This document shows, in pieces, positions 1 to 6,480 of a DNA stretch of 19,609 bases. The stretch is from CAMYLR01 sp039590215 (GTDB lineage: Bacteria > Gemmatimonadota > Gemmatimonadetes > JACCXV01 > JAHWKZ01), in the NCBI GenBank assembly GCA_039590215.1, contig JBDHFX010000071.1:1-19609 (forward strand). Direction: 5' to 3'. The notes under the pieces were generated by a model. It saw only the letters and a list, made by a program, of their open reading frames with translations. It searched no databases and was not told where the DNA came from. The position numbers and the translations under genes are program-made. Each line of letters starts with the position of its first letter. The first letter of the stretch is position 1.

Positions 1-219
1 GGTGACGACCAGCGGGGTGTCGACCGAGAACGAGGTCGCGACCATCGACGTGCCCGCCAACCACCACGGCAGGTTGCGCCCGGATACGAAGAACTCTTGT
101 GTCGATGAGCTGGCACGCCGAACGAAGTACAGGCCGACCGCCAGCGTAAACGCGAAGTACAGTGCCAAGACCGCCCAGTCGATCCAGTGGAGTTGGGCGA
201 AGAAGCTGGCTACGCTCAC
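1..219 (-). CDS. Sodium/solute symporter (SSS family), N-terminal 73 residues, cut by window edge
   Basis: The reverse strand encodes the beginning of a sodium:solute symporter, an inner-membrane protein that couples solute uptake to a sodium gradient. A first membrane helix lies at about residues 13-32, followed by a short basic stretch and the family-typical segment EFFVSGRNLPWW (42-53) and TSMVATSFSVDTP (57-69), where SSS proteins start helix 2. The GTG start at 219 lies 3 bp after the TAA of the upstream transglycosylase gene, so it is almost certainly the fourth gene of the anmK-nagZ-transglycosylase operon. The substrate cannot be read from this fragment. Its place in a cell-wall recycling operon suggests a muropeptide sugar such as anhydroMurNAc or MurNAc, but that is inference. 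The rest of the gene is outside the window. Confidence 0.85.
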   Translation of the reverse strand, partial: MSVASFFAQLHWIDWAVLALYFAFTLAVGLYFVRRASSSTQEFFVSGRNLPWWLAGTSMVATSFSVDTPLVVT

Positions 220-222
220 CCG

Positions 223-1563
223 TTAGCCTGAGATCCTGAGCCGTTGTCCGATTTCGATGTGGTTGCTGTCTTGAATGTCGTTGAGGGCGATGAGCACGGT
301 CACCGTGGTTCCGTGTCGCACGGCGATCAAGCTCAACGTGTCGCCCCGTTGGACGGTGTAGTAGCGCGGCCCGTCTCCTTCCACTGTGCGGATCCGCTGT
401 CCGCTGCGACCCGCGACCGCCGAGGCGAGTTGCGCTGGACCTTCCTCGACCAGTTCCGGTGGAACCCGTAGCTCGAAGCCACCGGGCACGTTACGCCTGC
501 CGCGGGCGACCGCATTGGTGAGCGATGGGTTCAGCTGCCACAGACGCTCGAGTTCGACGCTGATCGCCGTGGCGACGTCAGCGAGCTTCATCGAGGTCGG
601 CACCTCGATGGTCTCGAACTCCAACGTATCGAACGGATCGAGCAAACCGAAGTACTCCTCCCTATTGTTGACGACCTCGAGTGCGGCCAAGAACTCGGGG
701 TAGAAGTTCTTGGACGCGAACTTGAACCGCGGCCCATCGTAATGCATGCGGATCGTCATGTAGTCGTCGCTACCGACATCGCGGACGGCGCGTTTCATTC
801 CCGCCAAACCGTGGTTGTACGCAGTCAACGCGAGCGGCCAGCTCCCAAGCACCTCGTAGTTGTGCTTGAGCAACCGTGCCGCGCCACGGGCCGCGATGAT
901 CGGGTCGAAACGCTGATCCACCGTTCGGCCGACCTTCATATACAACCGTCCGGTCGATGGCATGAACTGCCAAACGCCGCCAGCACCGACCGCCGATCGA
1001 GCCTCCAGGTTGAACGTCGTCTCGATCATCGGTAGCCACGCGATCTCGCGCGGAACATCCTCCTCGTCGAGGACGGCGATGATGTGATCGTGATACTGCC
1101 CCTCGCGCAACAGCCCCTCTCCGAACGGCTCCTTGAGGCCGCGCTGTATGCGGACTCGATCGGCCGCTTTACGCCACCGCTCGGGACCGGCACCCGAGCC
1201 GAACACGTTGTACACGTCGCGGTACTCGCCGGCGAGTGTGCGCGGATCGGGGTTTCGCTCCGCCAGATCGAGCAGGATGTCGCGGATGTGTGCTTTGAGC
1301 GCTTTTTGCTCTTTTTGGTTGGCCTTCCGGATCGCGGCGTCGTCGGACTTCTCCTGCGGAACAACCTGGTAAACGATGCTCAGGTCGTCGCGATCGTGAA
1401 CTACGATCTCGTCCTCGCTCCACACGGCGAAAACGTTTTTCCAGAACTCGACCGTGGGACGCAACCCGTGTGGGGCAGGGAAGGCGTTGGCGTGTTGACT
1501 GAACGCCGGAGTCGGGCCAAAAGACACCATAAGCATGGAGATCGCGATGATGGCGATGCGCAT
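223..1563 (-). CDS. MltD-like membrane-bound/periplasmic lytic murein transglycosylase with C-terminal LysM
   Basis: Likely a lytic transglycosylase, which cleaves the MurNAc-GlcNAc bond of peptidoglycan and leaves 1,6-anhydroMurNAc ends. I chose the ATG at 1563 (446 aa) because it opens a good signal peptide (about residues 1-22, ending near AFSQ). The frame stays open upstream to 1746, but that part would overlap nagZ and has no signal-peptide character. The SLT domain spans about 150-265. It contains WLPMIETTFN (catalytic Glu181), then AVGAGGVWQFMPSTGRLY, and later LTAYNHG (247-252), all in the MltD pattern. A LysM peptidoglycan-binding domain sits at about 400-444 (YYTVQRGDTLSLIA). A degenerate LysM-like stretch may lie at 318-368. 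The cysteine of a lipobox is absent, so the protein is probably soluble in the periplasm. It supplies the substrates for the NagZ and AnmK encoded just upstream. Confidence 0.9.
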   Translation of the reverse strand: MRIAIIAISMLMVSFGPTPAFSQHANAFPAPHGLRPTVEFWKNVFAVWSEDEIVVHDRDDLSIVYQVVPQEKSDDAAIRKANQKEQKALKAHIRDILLDLAERNPDPRTLAGEYRDVYNVFGSGAGPERWRKAADRVRIQRGLKEPFGEGLLREGQYHDHIIAVLDEEDVPREIAWLPMIETTFNLEARSAVGAGGVWQFMPSTGRLYMKVGRTVDQRFDPIIAARGAARLLKHNYEVLGSWPLALTAYNHGLAGMKRAVRDVGSDDYMTIRMHYDGPRFKFASKNFYPEFLAALEVVNNREEYFGLLDPFDTLEFETIEVPTSMKLADVATAISVELERLWQLNPSLTNAVARGRRNVPGGFELRVPPELVEEGPAQLASAVAGRSGQRIRTVEGDGPRYYTVQRGDTLSLIAVRHGTTVTVLIALNDIQDSNHIEIGQRLRISG

Positions 1564-1646
1564 TGCCCGGGGAGGATAGAGGATCGTCGGTACGTGCATG
1601 CAGCTATACGCTGATACGCAAAACCCTGGCCAGATGTTCACGTTTA

Positions 1647-3212
1647 CTACGGGATCTGTACGGGCAGGCGCCCCGGGGCTGGCCGCTTCCCTCGGAGGAA
1701 CGCTAGCGCCGCCCGCTGGCTCGATGGATCCTCGCCGTACGCCCACACGACTCGGGATGGGGCCCGAACCTGGGCTAGGATATGTGGACTCGAGAAAATC
1801 AACAAGACCGACTCGCGATCTGGTCCGCAGACAGCACGGACCGCATGGCTGCCGAGCTCGGATAATCCTTGACGTCCTTTGGACGCTCGAATCGGGCTAA
1901 ATACGGCGCACACGCTGGGCCCGTTCGAGGTCCGCCGCTCGGCTTCGGCGATCTTCGCCCGGGTTCGCTCTTCGCCTTCCGTAGTATCGACGATCACCAT
2001 CCGATCGCTTGCCTCGGACGCCAACCACCCCGCAAGGCGCACCTCGTCCGGCTCGATCTCGCCATCGAGAACGACGGTCCACTGAGCTTGATCGGGCCAA
2101 GTGGGATCTGTTGGCGGGCTGGACGGATTGGCGGTGACCGCAGCCGTGGCCAAGCGGTCGGCGAGCGCGACAAGATCGGGGGCACGACCGACGAACTCGT
2201 GACGCAAGACCCAGAGCTTGAGACGCAGCAAACGAGCGGCGGCTCGTTCGCATCGACCGCGATCGATCCGACCGTTTTCGATGGCCGAAACCAGCCCACC
2301 GTGAACGGTAACCGGGTCGGGCGGATAGAGAAGCCAGTCGACCCCCGCCTCGAGCGCGCGCTGAGCGGCGGCTTCCGGCGCCTCGCCCGCCACCGCCCCC
2401 ATCATGAGCGCATCCGAGCAGATCACGCCATCGAATCCCCACTCGCGTTTTAGAAGCTCGTTGACCGCCGTCGAGAACGTCGCCGATCGTTTCCGACCGT
2501 CCGGCTCCAGCGCCGGAAACGCGACGTGCGTTGTCATCACAATGCGCGCGCCGGCTCGGAGACCGGCCCGAAACGGCACCCAATCGATGGTCTCGAGTTC
2601 GTCGCGTGTGGCGTGGACGACGGGCAGCGTGTGATGGCTGTCGGTCGTCGTTCGGCCGTGACCGGGAAAGTGTTTGACCGCCGCCGCCACGCCCACCGAC
2701 TGAAGTCCTTCCACCGTGGCGGCAACGATCGCCGCGACTCGCCCGGGATCGTCGCCGGCCGCACGCGTGCCCACGATCGGGTTGGTAGGCTCGATCGCCA
2801 GATCAGCCACCGGCGCGAAATCGACGTGAAAACCGTGCGCTCGAAGCTCGGTGCCGATAGCGGCGCCAACCGCTTCGGCCAACGCAACGTCGTCGGCTGC
2901 GCCGAGCGCCATCAGCGGCGGGAAGACGGTGCCGTCGCCGGGAAACTGTTGGCCAAACCCGCGCTCGAAGTCGCCGGTCACGAGCAACGGGACCGGAGAT
3001 CCTCGCTGCGCTTCGGCTAACAGATCAGCGACCGCCTCGAGTTGCCCACCAAAGACGATCACCCCACCCCAGCCGCACGCCTCGAGATCCGCCAGAAAAC
3101 GATCGTGCGTCCTCTGGTCGCCGTCGTAGTCGCGCAACGCGACGCAGATCAGCTGACCGACCAGCGCCTCGGGCGAGAGCTCGGTCGGGTCCGGAAGCGC
3201 GAGCCCGCTCAC
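1647..3212 (-). CDS. nagZ: Glycoside hydrolase family 3 beta-N-acetylglucosaminidase (NagZ), two-domain form
   Basis: NagZ removes GlcNAc from GlcNAc-anhydroMurNAc (muro)peptides during peptidoglycan recycling. The GH3 barrel fills about the first 340 residues. Counting from the GTG at 3212, KHFPGHGRT lies at 180-188. It is followed by the DSH loop that carries the Asp191-His193 acid/base dyad special to NagZ enzymes, and the nucleophile Asp267 is in ICSDALMMGAV. About 170 further residues form an alpha/beta C-terminal region (near 350-521), whereas compact Gram-negative NagZ proteins are about 340 residues. No signal peptide is visible, so it should act in the cytoplasm. The start is a choice: GTG 3212 gives a 4-bp GTGA overlap with the anmK stop. 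An in-frame ATG at 3248 would add 12 residues and overlap anmK by 40 bp. Neither has a strong Shine-Dalgarno sequence. Confidence 0.9.
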   Translation of the reverse strand: MSGLALPDPTELSPEALVGQLICVALRDYDGDQRTHDRFLADLEACGWGGVIVFGGQLEAVADLLAEAQRGSPVPLLVTGDFERGFGQQFPGDGTVFPPLMALGAADDVALAEAVGAAIGTELRAHGFHVDFAPVADLAIEPTNPIVGTRAAGDDPGRVAAIVAATVEGLQSVGVAAAVKHFPGHGRTTTDSHHTLPVVHATRDELETIDWVPFRAGLRAGARIVMTTHVAFPALEPDGRKRSATFSTAVNELLKREWGFDGVICSDALMMGAVAGEAPEAAAQRALEAGVDWLLYPPDPVTVHGGLVSAIENGRIDRGRCERAAARLLRLKLWVLRHEFVGRAPDLVALADRLATAAVTANPSSPPTDPTWPDQAQWTVVLDGEIEPDEVRLAGWLASEASDRMVIVDTTEGEERTRAKIAEAERRTSNGPSVCAVFSPIRASKGRQGLSELGSHAVRAVCGPDRESVLLIFSSPHILAQVRAPSRVVWAYGEDPSSQRAALAFLRGKRPAPGRLPVQIP

Positions 3213-4405
3213 TCGTCTGTTGGCGGGGGGAGCGTCAGTTTCCCACATCGCACGGTGTGCTTGGCGCCAGTCGCCGATGGGAGATTGACCGCTCGCCCGA
3301 GCGCGCTCTCATAGGCCAGGATCGCGAATGCGATCGCTTCCTTCAGGTCGCCGTCCATGCCGCGCCCTTCGATCGCGATCACCGCGCGCGGCCGACAGCG
3401 CTCGGCGAGTCCGTCCATGAGCGCACCGTTCTTACGACCACCACCGGAGACGAGCACCACGGCGTCCTCGGGTACTGACGGCGTACCCGCCGAGCCGTCG
3501 AGAGCGCGGGCCACGCTTTCAACGGTTAATGCCGCAGCGGTAGCCAAGTGCTCGTCTATCTGATCCGGTGAAAGGCCTTCCAGCGGTGCGAATTGACGTT
3601 CGACAAACGGTGTTCCAAACGCTTCGCGCCCTGTCGACTTGGGTGCTGGTCGAGAAAAGTATGGGTCAGCCAACGCAGCCTGGAGGCGGCCCGCATCGAC
3701 CGCACCACGACTCGCCGCTGCACCTCCTTCGTCGCGATCGGCGTCGAGCAGCCGCCTCGCGAGCTCGTCCAGCACCATGTTGCCAGGTCCGGTGTCAAAC
3801 GCGATCACGTCGCCGCGCTCGGCGCCGGGCGGGAGCACCGTCAGGTTCGCGATCCCCCCGAGGTTCAAACACACCGTCCAGCGATCGGGATCCCCGAACA
3901 AGAGCCAGTCGACGTACGGGACCAGCGGTGCACCCTGACCGCCGGCGGCGATATCAGCGGTCCGAAAATCCGACCAAACGGGGCAACCGGTGCGCTCGGC
4001 GATCTCGGCCGGTTCGCCGATCTGTAACGTGGCTGCCACACCGCCAATCGCGCCGTCGGGATCGTGCCACACCGTTTGCCCGTGGCTACCGATCAACGCG
4101 ACTTCATCGAGCGACACGCGTGCTTGCGCCGCCGCGGCGACCGCGGCTTCGGCGAACGCGATCCCGACCTCGACCCCGAGCCGGGCGAGATCCGGCAGCG
4201 CCAACGACTCCGGCGCGCGCAGCAGATTGGCCAAGGAACCTGGGTACGAAGCCACCGCCGAGCCCAACAGCTCCCATTTGAACGGCTCGCCGGGCGGGTA
4301 GCTGAGCCGTACGCAGGCGGCGTCGACGCCATCGGCCGACGTTCCCGACATGAGACCGATGACGACGACCGGCTCGGTCGGCTGCAGACCTAGAACGGTG
4401 TGCAT
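3209..4405 (-). CDS. anmK: Anhydro-N-acetylmuramic acid kinase (AnmK)
   Basis: AnmK hydrolyses the 1,6-anhydro ring of anhydroMurNAc and phosphorylates it with ATP to give MurNAc-6-phosphate in the cytoplasm. At 398 residues it is close to the family length of about 370. Visible motifs are the ATP loop VIGLMSGTSADGVDAA (15-30), SHGQTVWH (107-114), SDFRTADIAAGGQGAPLVP (145-163, with the likely catalytic Asp151), NLGGIANLT (181-189), FDTGPGNMVLD (203-213) and the nucleotide-site SGGGRKN (320-326). It is the first gene of a minus-strand operon with nagZ, a lytic transglycosylase and an SSS symporter, which fits its substrate supply. MurQ, which uses its product, is encoded about 3 kb away. Only 52 bp separate its ATG from the divergent gene at 4458. 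I see no clear ribosome binding site. Confidence 0.95.
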   Translation of the reverse strand: MHTVLGLQPTEPVVVIGLMSGTSADGVDAACVRLSYPPGEPFKWELLGSAVASYPGSLANLLRAPESLALPDLARLGVEVGIAFAEAAVAAAAQARVSLDEVALIGSHGQTVWHDPDGAIGGVAATLQIGEPAEIAERTGCPVWSDFRTADIAAGGQGAPLVPYVDWLLFGDPDRWTVCLNLGGIANLTVLPPGAERGDVIAFDTGPGNMVLDELARRLLDADRDEGGAAASRGAVDAGRLQAALADPYFSRPAPKSTGREAFGTPFVERQFAPLEGLSPDQIDEHLATAAALTVESVARALDGSAGTPSVPEDAVVLVSGGGRKNGALMDGLAERCRPRAVIAIEGRGMDGDLKEAIAFAILAYESALGRAVNLPSATGAKHTVRCGKLTLPPPTDE

Positions 4406-4420
4406 TTAGACAAGGTAGGG

Positions 4421-4434
4421 GCCGGCGCACCGGC
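4421..4434. repeat. Perfect 5-bp inverted repeat in the divergent anmK / cyclotransferase gap
   Basis: GCCGG, a 4-base loop CGCA, then CCGGC form a perfect hairpin in the middle of the 52-bp gap between two divergent start codons. It could be an operator or simply a chance GC-rich palindrome. No convincing -10 or -35 boxes are visible on either side, so the promoters of both genes remain unplaced. Confidence 0.3.
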
Positions 4435-4457
4435 AGGACAGACGCGATCTTCCGGGT

Positions 4458-4943
4458 GTGACACTCGATCGTGTCCTGCGCTCGAACTCGATTCACGAGC
4501 TGGAGCTCCTTCTGGCTCGGCGTAACGATCTCGCGCGCTCACCGTTCGGCTCGGCCTCGATCCGCGCCGAGACCGAGATCCTCGACGACGCGATCGAAAC
4601 GATCTTTGGCGCTTCGAGACGGCTCGCCGTGTACGGCAGCCTTGCACCCGGGGAATCGAACCACCACGTGTTGACCAATCTCACTGGTGAGTGGTTTGAC
4701 GGCGTCGTCCGCGGCCACTTGATGGATTCCGGGTGGGGATCGGACCTCGGCTACCCTGCGCTGCGTTGGGATCCCAACGGCGATGAAGTGCCGGCGAAAC
4801 TGCTCGTTTCAGCTGACCTGCCCGGTCATTGGGAACGCCTCGATGCGTTCGAGGGCGATCATTATCGCCGCGATCTGGTCACCGTACACCATCCGGGGAA
4901 CGAGACCTCGATCGCCAACATCTATGTTGTGCGGGAGACCTGA
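4458..4943 (+). CDS. Gamma-glutamylcyclotransferase/AIG2-like family protein
   Basis: A 161-residue protein of the gamma-glutamylcyclotransferase (GGCT/AIG2) fold, whose members turn gamma-glutamyl amino acids or gamma-glutamylamines into 5-oxoproline plus the free amine. The substrate loop AVYGSLAPGESNH lies at about 57-69 and the second conserved block RLDAFEGDHYRR at about 127-138, with Glu132 in the catalytic acid position. A helical N-terminal stretch of about 50 residues precedes the domain and is unlike the minimal family members, which begin almost directly at the YGSL loop. The start is a GTG at 4458, in a tight divergent arrangement with anmK. Without a substrate-specific motif I cannot say which gamma-glutamyl compound is used. 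A role in cell-wall peptide metabolism is possible from the neighbour only. Confidence 0.8.
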   Translation: MTLDRVLRSNSIHELELLLARRNDLARSPFGSASIRAETEILDDAIETIFGASRRLAVYGSLAPGESNHHVLTNLTGEWFDGVVRGHLMDSGWGSDLGYPALRWDPNGDEVPAKLLVSADLPGHWERLDAFEGDHYRRDLVTVHHPGNETSIANIYVVRET

Positions 4944-4947
4944 AGCG

Positions 4948-4963
4948 GTGCCGAAAAAGGCAC
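4948..4963 (+). terminator. Short hairpin after the cyclotransferase gene, without a T-run
   Basis: GTGCC, loop GAAAAA, GGCAC form a perfect 5-bp stem 5 bp after the stop codon at 4943. It is followed by GAAAAGC rather than a T-run, so it is at best a weak terminator or an RNA-stabilising 3-prime hairpin. Confidence 0.3.
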
Positions 4964-4973
4964 GAAAAGCGGT

Positions 4974-5002
4974 TAGACAACCACCCAACGATCGGGTATA
5001 AT
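4974..5002 (+). promoter_or_regulatory. Near-consensus sigma-70-type promoter for the lipoprotein gene at 5089
   Basis: TAGACA (4974-4979) is one base from the consensus -35 box. It is followed by a 17-bp spacer and a perfect TATAAT (4997-5002). Transcription would begin near 5009 and leave an untranslated leader of about 80 bases before the ATG at 5089. This is the best promoter match in the window and implies strong constitutive expression. Confidence 0.65.
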
Positions 5003-5088
5003 GTCTTGCCCCCCGACCGGCAGTGTTTTTTTGTAGTCATTCAGGCCCGTTGCCGACGAAATGAACCATCTATCCAGGGAGGGATAGG

Positions 5089-5961
5089 ATGGAAACGTGG
5101 GTAAGCCGGGCGATAGTCCTTCCCCTGATCGCCTTTTCAGTTGCCGCTTGTTCCGACGATGGGCCGAGCGGCCCGCAGGTCCCAGCCGACTCGGGCGGCA
5201 TCTCAGGTCAGCTCACCGCTAGCGCGGCTGCGCTTGGCGCCGCAATGGCTCTCGCCGACGGCGACGACGACTTCTTCGTCGGCGAAGCCACATTGGCCAA
5301 CGTGTCGGTCGAGATCATCGACGCAGCCAGTACCGTCGTCTTTTCGACGGACACCGATGGCGCGGGGAGGTTCACGAGCGAGCTCTCGCCCGGAACCTAC
5401 ACCGTGGTCGTGACGCTCGATGACGGGAGCGAGTTGTCGTTCGTCCTCGAGGTAGCCGAAGGCGAGATGCTGTTCGTCCGCGGCAAGGTCGATGTCAACC
5501 CGAGCGGCAAGATCAAGATCAACCTGAAGATCTTCCGCGATCAGGATGGGGACGGAGAGGCGGACGACAACTTCACGATCCGAATCACCGGTCGTGAGGC
5601 GGATCAGCCTTCGAGCGGGATAACGGACGCCGAGACGCTGGGTGCTGCCGACAAGGTGGTCGTTTGCCACGCCCCGCCGGGGAATCCCGACAACGAGCAC
5701 ACGATCGTCGTCGGACCCTCCGCGGAGCAGGCTCAGGGACCGTGCGAGGGTGACCTGGTCGATGGTGAGCCCGATGGCGACGGCGATGGCGATGGAGACG
5801 GTAGCGCCGAGAAAGTACTCGTATGCCACATACCGCCGGGGAACCCCGACAACCTCCGGGCGATCGACATCTCAGTCGACGCGTTGGAAGCGCATCTCGC
5901 GCACGGCGACATCGAAGGCGAGTGCCCGGTCGACGGTGACGGCGACGGGGGTGGCCCCTAA
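5089..5961 (+). CDS. Lipoprotein with a beta-sandwich domain and two CHxPPGNPDN repeats joined by an Asp-Gly linker
   Basis: A 290-residue secreted protein of unknown function. The signal peptide ends in a lipobox, SVAAC (lipidated Cys21), followed by an acidic, Gly/Pro-rich linker. A strong ribosome binding site (AGGGAGG, 5077-5083) fixes the ATG. Residues of about 66-135 look like a carboxypeptidase-regulatory or SpaA-type beta-sandwich (NVSVEIIDA, DTDGAGRFTSELSPGTYTV). Two repeats follow. Copy one is at about 188-223 (VVVCHAPPGNPDN). Copy two is at about 241-280 (VLVCHIPPGNPDN, then ALEAHLAHGDIEGEC). The second keeps the full Cys-His pattern, while the first has lost the HLAHGD part. The linkers DGDGDGDGDG (229-238) and DGDGDGGGP at the end resemble calcium-binding spacers. 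The CHxPPGNP motif is known from many secreted bacterial proteins, but I know of no assigned role. Promoter, leader and terminator make it a single-gene transcript. Confidence 0.85.
   Translation: METWVSRAIVLPLIAFSVAACSDDGPSGPQVPADSGGISGQLTASAAALGAAMALADGDDDFFVGEATLANVSVEIIDAASTVVFSTDTDGAGRFTSELSPGTYTVVVTLDDGSELSFVLEVAEGEMLFVRGKVDVNPSGKIKINLKIFRDQDGDGEADDNFTIRITGREADQPSSGITDAETLGAADKVVVCHAPPGNPDNEHTIVVGPSAEQAQGPCEGDLVDGEPDGDGDGDGDGSAEKVLVCHIPPGNPDNLRAIDISVDALEAHLAHGDIEGECPVDGDGDGGGP
5773..5802 (+). repeat. Tandem hexanucleotide tract coding for five Asp-Gly units
   Basis: Five imperfect copies of GAYGGN in a row encode DGDGDGDGDG inside the lipoprotein gene. In-frame hexamer repeats can expand or contract by slippage and so change linker length between strains. 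The third-base variation between copies suggests it is not very recent. Confidence 0.6.
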
Positions 5962-6045
5962 GCCGGGAACCCTGCCAACCCAAGCGGGTACGGTTTACAT
6001 GGCGTCATCGTCGTGACAATCGCGGCCCCACGGTGGTGATGCTCG

Positions 6046-6076
6046 AAAAGCCCCCTCCTGCGGGAGGGGGCTTTTT
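6046..6076 (+). terminator. Strong rho-independent terminator after the lipoprotein gene
   Basis: A perfect GC-rich stem, GCCCCCTCC (6050-6058) with GGAGGGGGC (6063-6071) around a TGCG tetraloop, is flanked by AAAA on the left and TTTTT on the right. It ends transcription about 85 bp after the stop at 5961. The A and T runs make it plausible on both strands, though no minus-strand gene ends here. Confidence 0.93.
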
Positions 6077-6089
6077 CACATCCACACCA

Positions 6090-6118
6090 TTGCCGCACGA
6101 CTCGCCTACCGATACCAT
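6090..6118 (+). promoter_or_regulatory. Possible promoter for the dodecin gene
   Basis: TTGCCG (6090-6095), 17 bp, TACCAT (6113-6118) is a moderate match to -35/-10 boxes, four of six bases each. It lies between the preceding terminator and the start at 6176, where a promoter is needed. Start of transcription is expected near 6125. Confidence 0.35.
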
Positions 6119-6175
6119 CATCCGCGTATCCATTGTCGCACATCCAAGCCGAGAATCTCAGCCGAGGAGTTACCC

Positions 6176-6385
6176 ATGACGGTTCATAAAGTGATCGAAG
6201 TTCTATCGCAATCGGATAAAGGGTGGAGCGAAGCTGCGCAGGCTGCCATCGCCGAAGCCTCCGAGACGGTGAAGGGGATCAAGTCGATCTACATCGAGGA
6301 GTTTCAAGGCGTCGTCGAGAACAACAAGATCACTCAATATCGGGTGAACGCGAAGATCACGTTCGCGGTCGGCGACAACCGGTAG
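6176..6385 (+). CDS. Dodecin-family small protein
   Basis: A 69-residue dodecin. These proteins form hollow dodecamers that store flavin or, in one subgroup, bind other ligands such as calcium. The family pattern is clear: KVIEVLSQSDKGWSEA (5-20), a helix, SIYIEEFQG (37-45), and ITQYRVNAKITFAV (52-65). A good ribosome binding site (GAGGAG) precedes the ATG. In flavin-binding dodecins such as that of Thermus thermophilus the segment before the central strand reads LDWFEV, and its Trp stacks on the flavin. Here the aligned residues are IKSIYI, with Ser37 in the Trp position. The Trp at residue 17 instead matches the SW position of the Trp-lacking calcium-dodecin/SecE2-type group. The ligand is therefore uncertain. 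Alignment is by eye. Confidence 0.9.
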   Translation: MTVHKVIEVLSQSDKGWSEAAQAAIAEASETVKGIKSIYIEEFQGVVENNKITQYRVNAKITFAVGDNR

Positions 6386-6480
6386 CTTGACATCACGGTG
6401 ACGTTGGGAGTCGTCGGCTTCGGCCGGCGCTCCACGTCACGCCCCACCCTTCACGCTGGCGCTCCACCGATGACGATCTG

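Noticed and set aside
1084..1614. Plus-strand open frame of 176 codons
   Set aside because: Antisense to the lytic transglycosylase gene, without any recognisable motif or start signal.
1564..1746. Upstream extension of the transglycosylase to 1746
   Set aside because: The added residues overlap the nagZ 3-prime end, and the signal peptide starts at the ATG at 1563.
3568..4281. Plus-strand open frame of 237 codons, very rich in Arg and Pro
   Set aside because: It lies wholly inside anmK on the opposite strand, has no ribosome binding site, and its composition is that of a GC-rich shadow frame.
5773..5802. Short hexamer tract as a possible CRISPR or intergenic repeat
   Set aside because: It is an in-frame Asp-Gly coding tract inside the lipoprotein gene with no spacers.
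6387..6392. Perfect TTGACA just after the dodecin stop as a promoter for the LOG gene
   Set aside because: No acceptable -10 box is found at 16 to 18 bp downstream (sequence there is GTCGTC).
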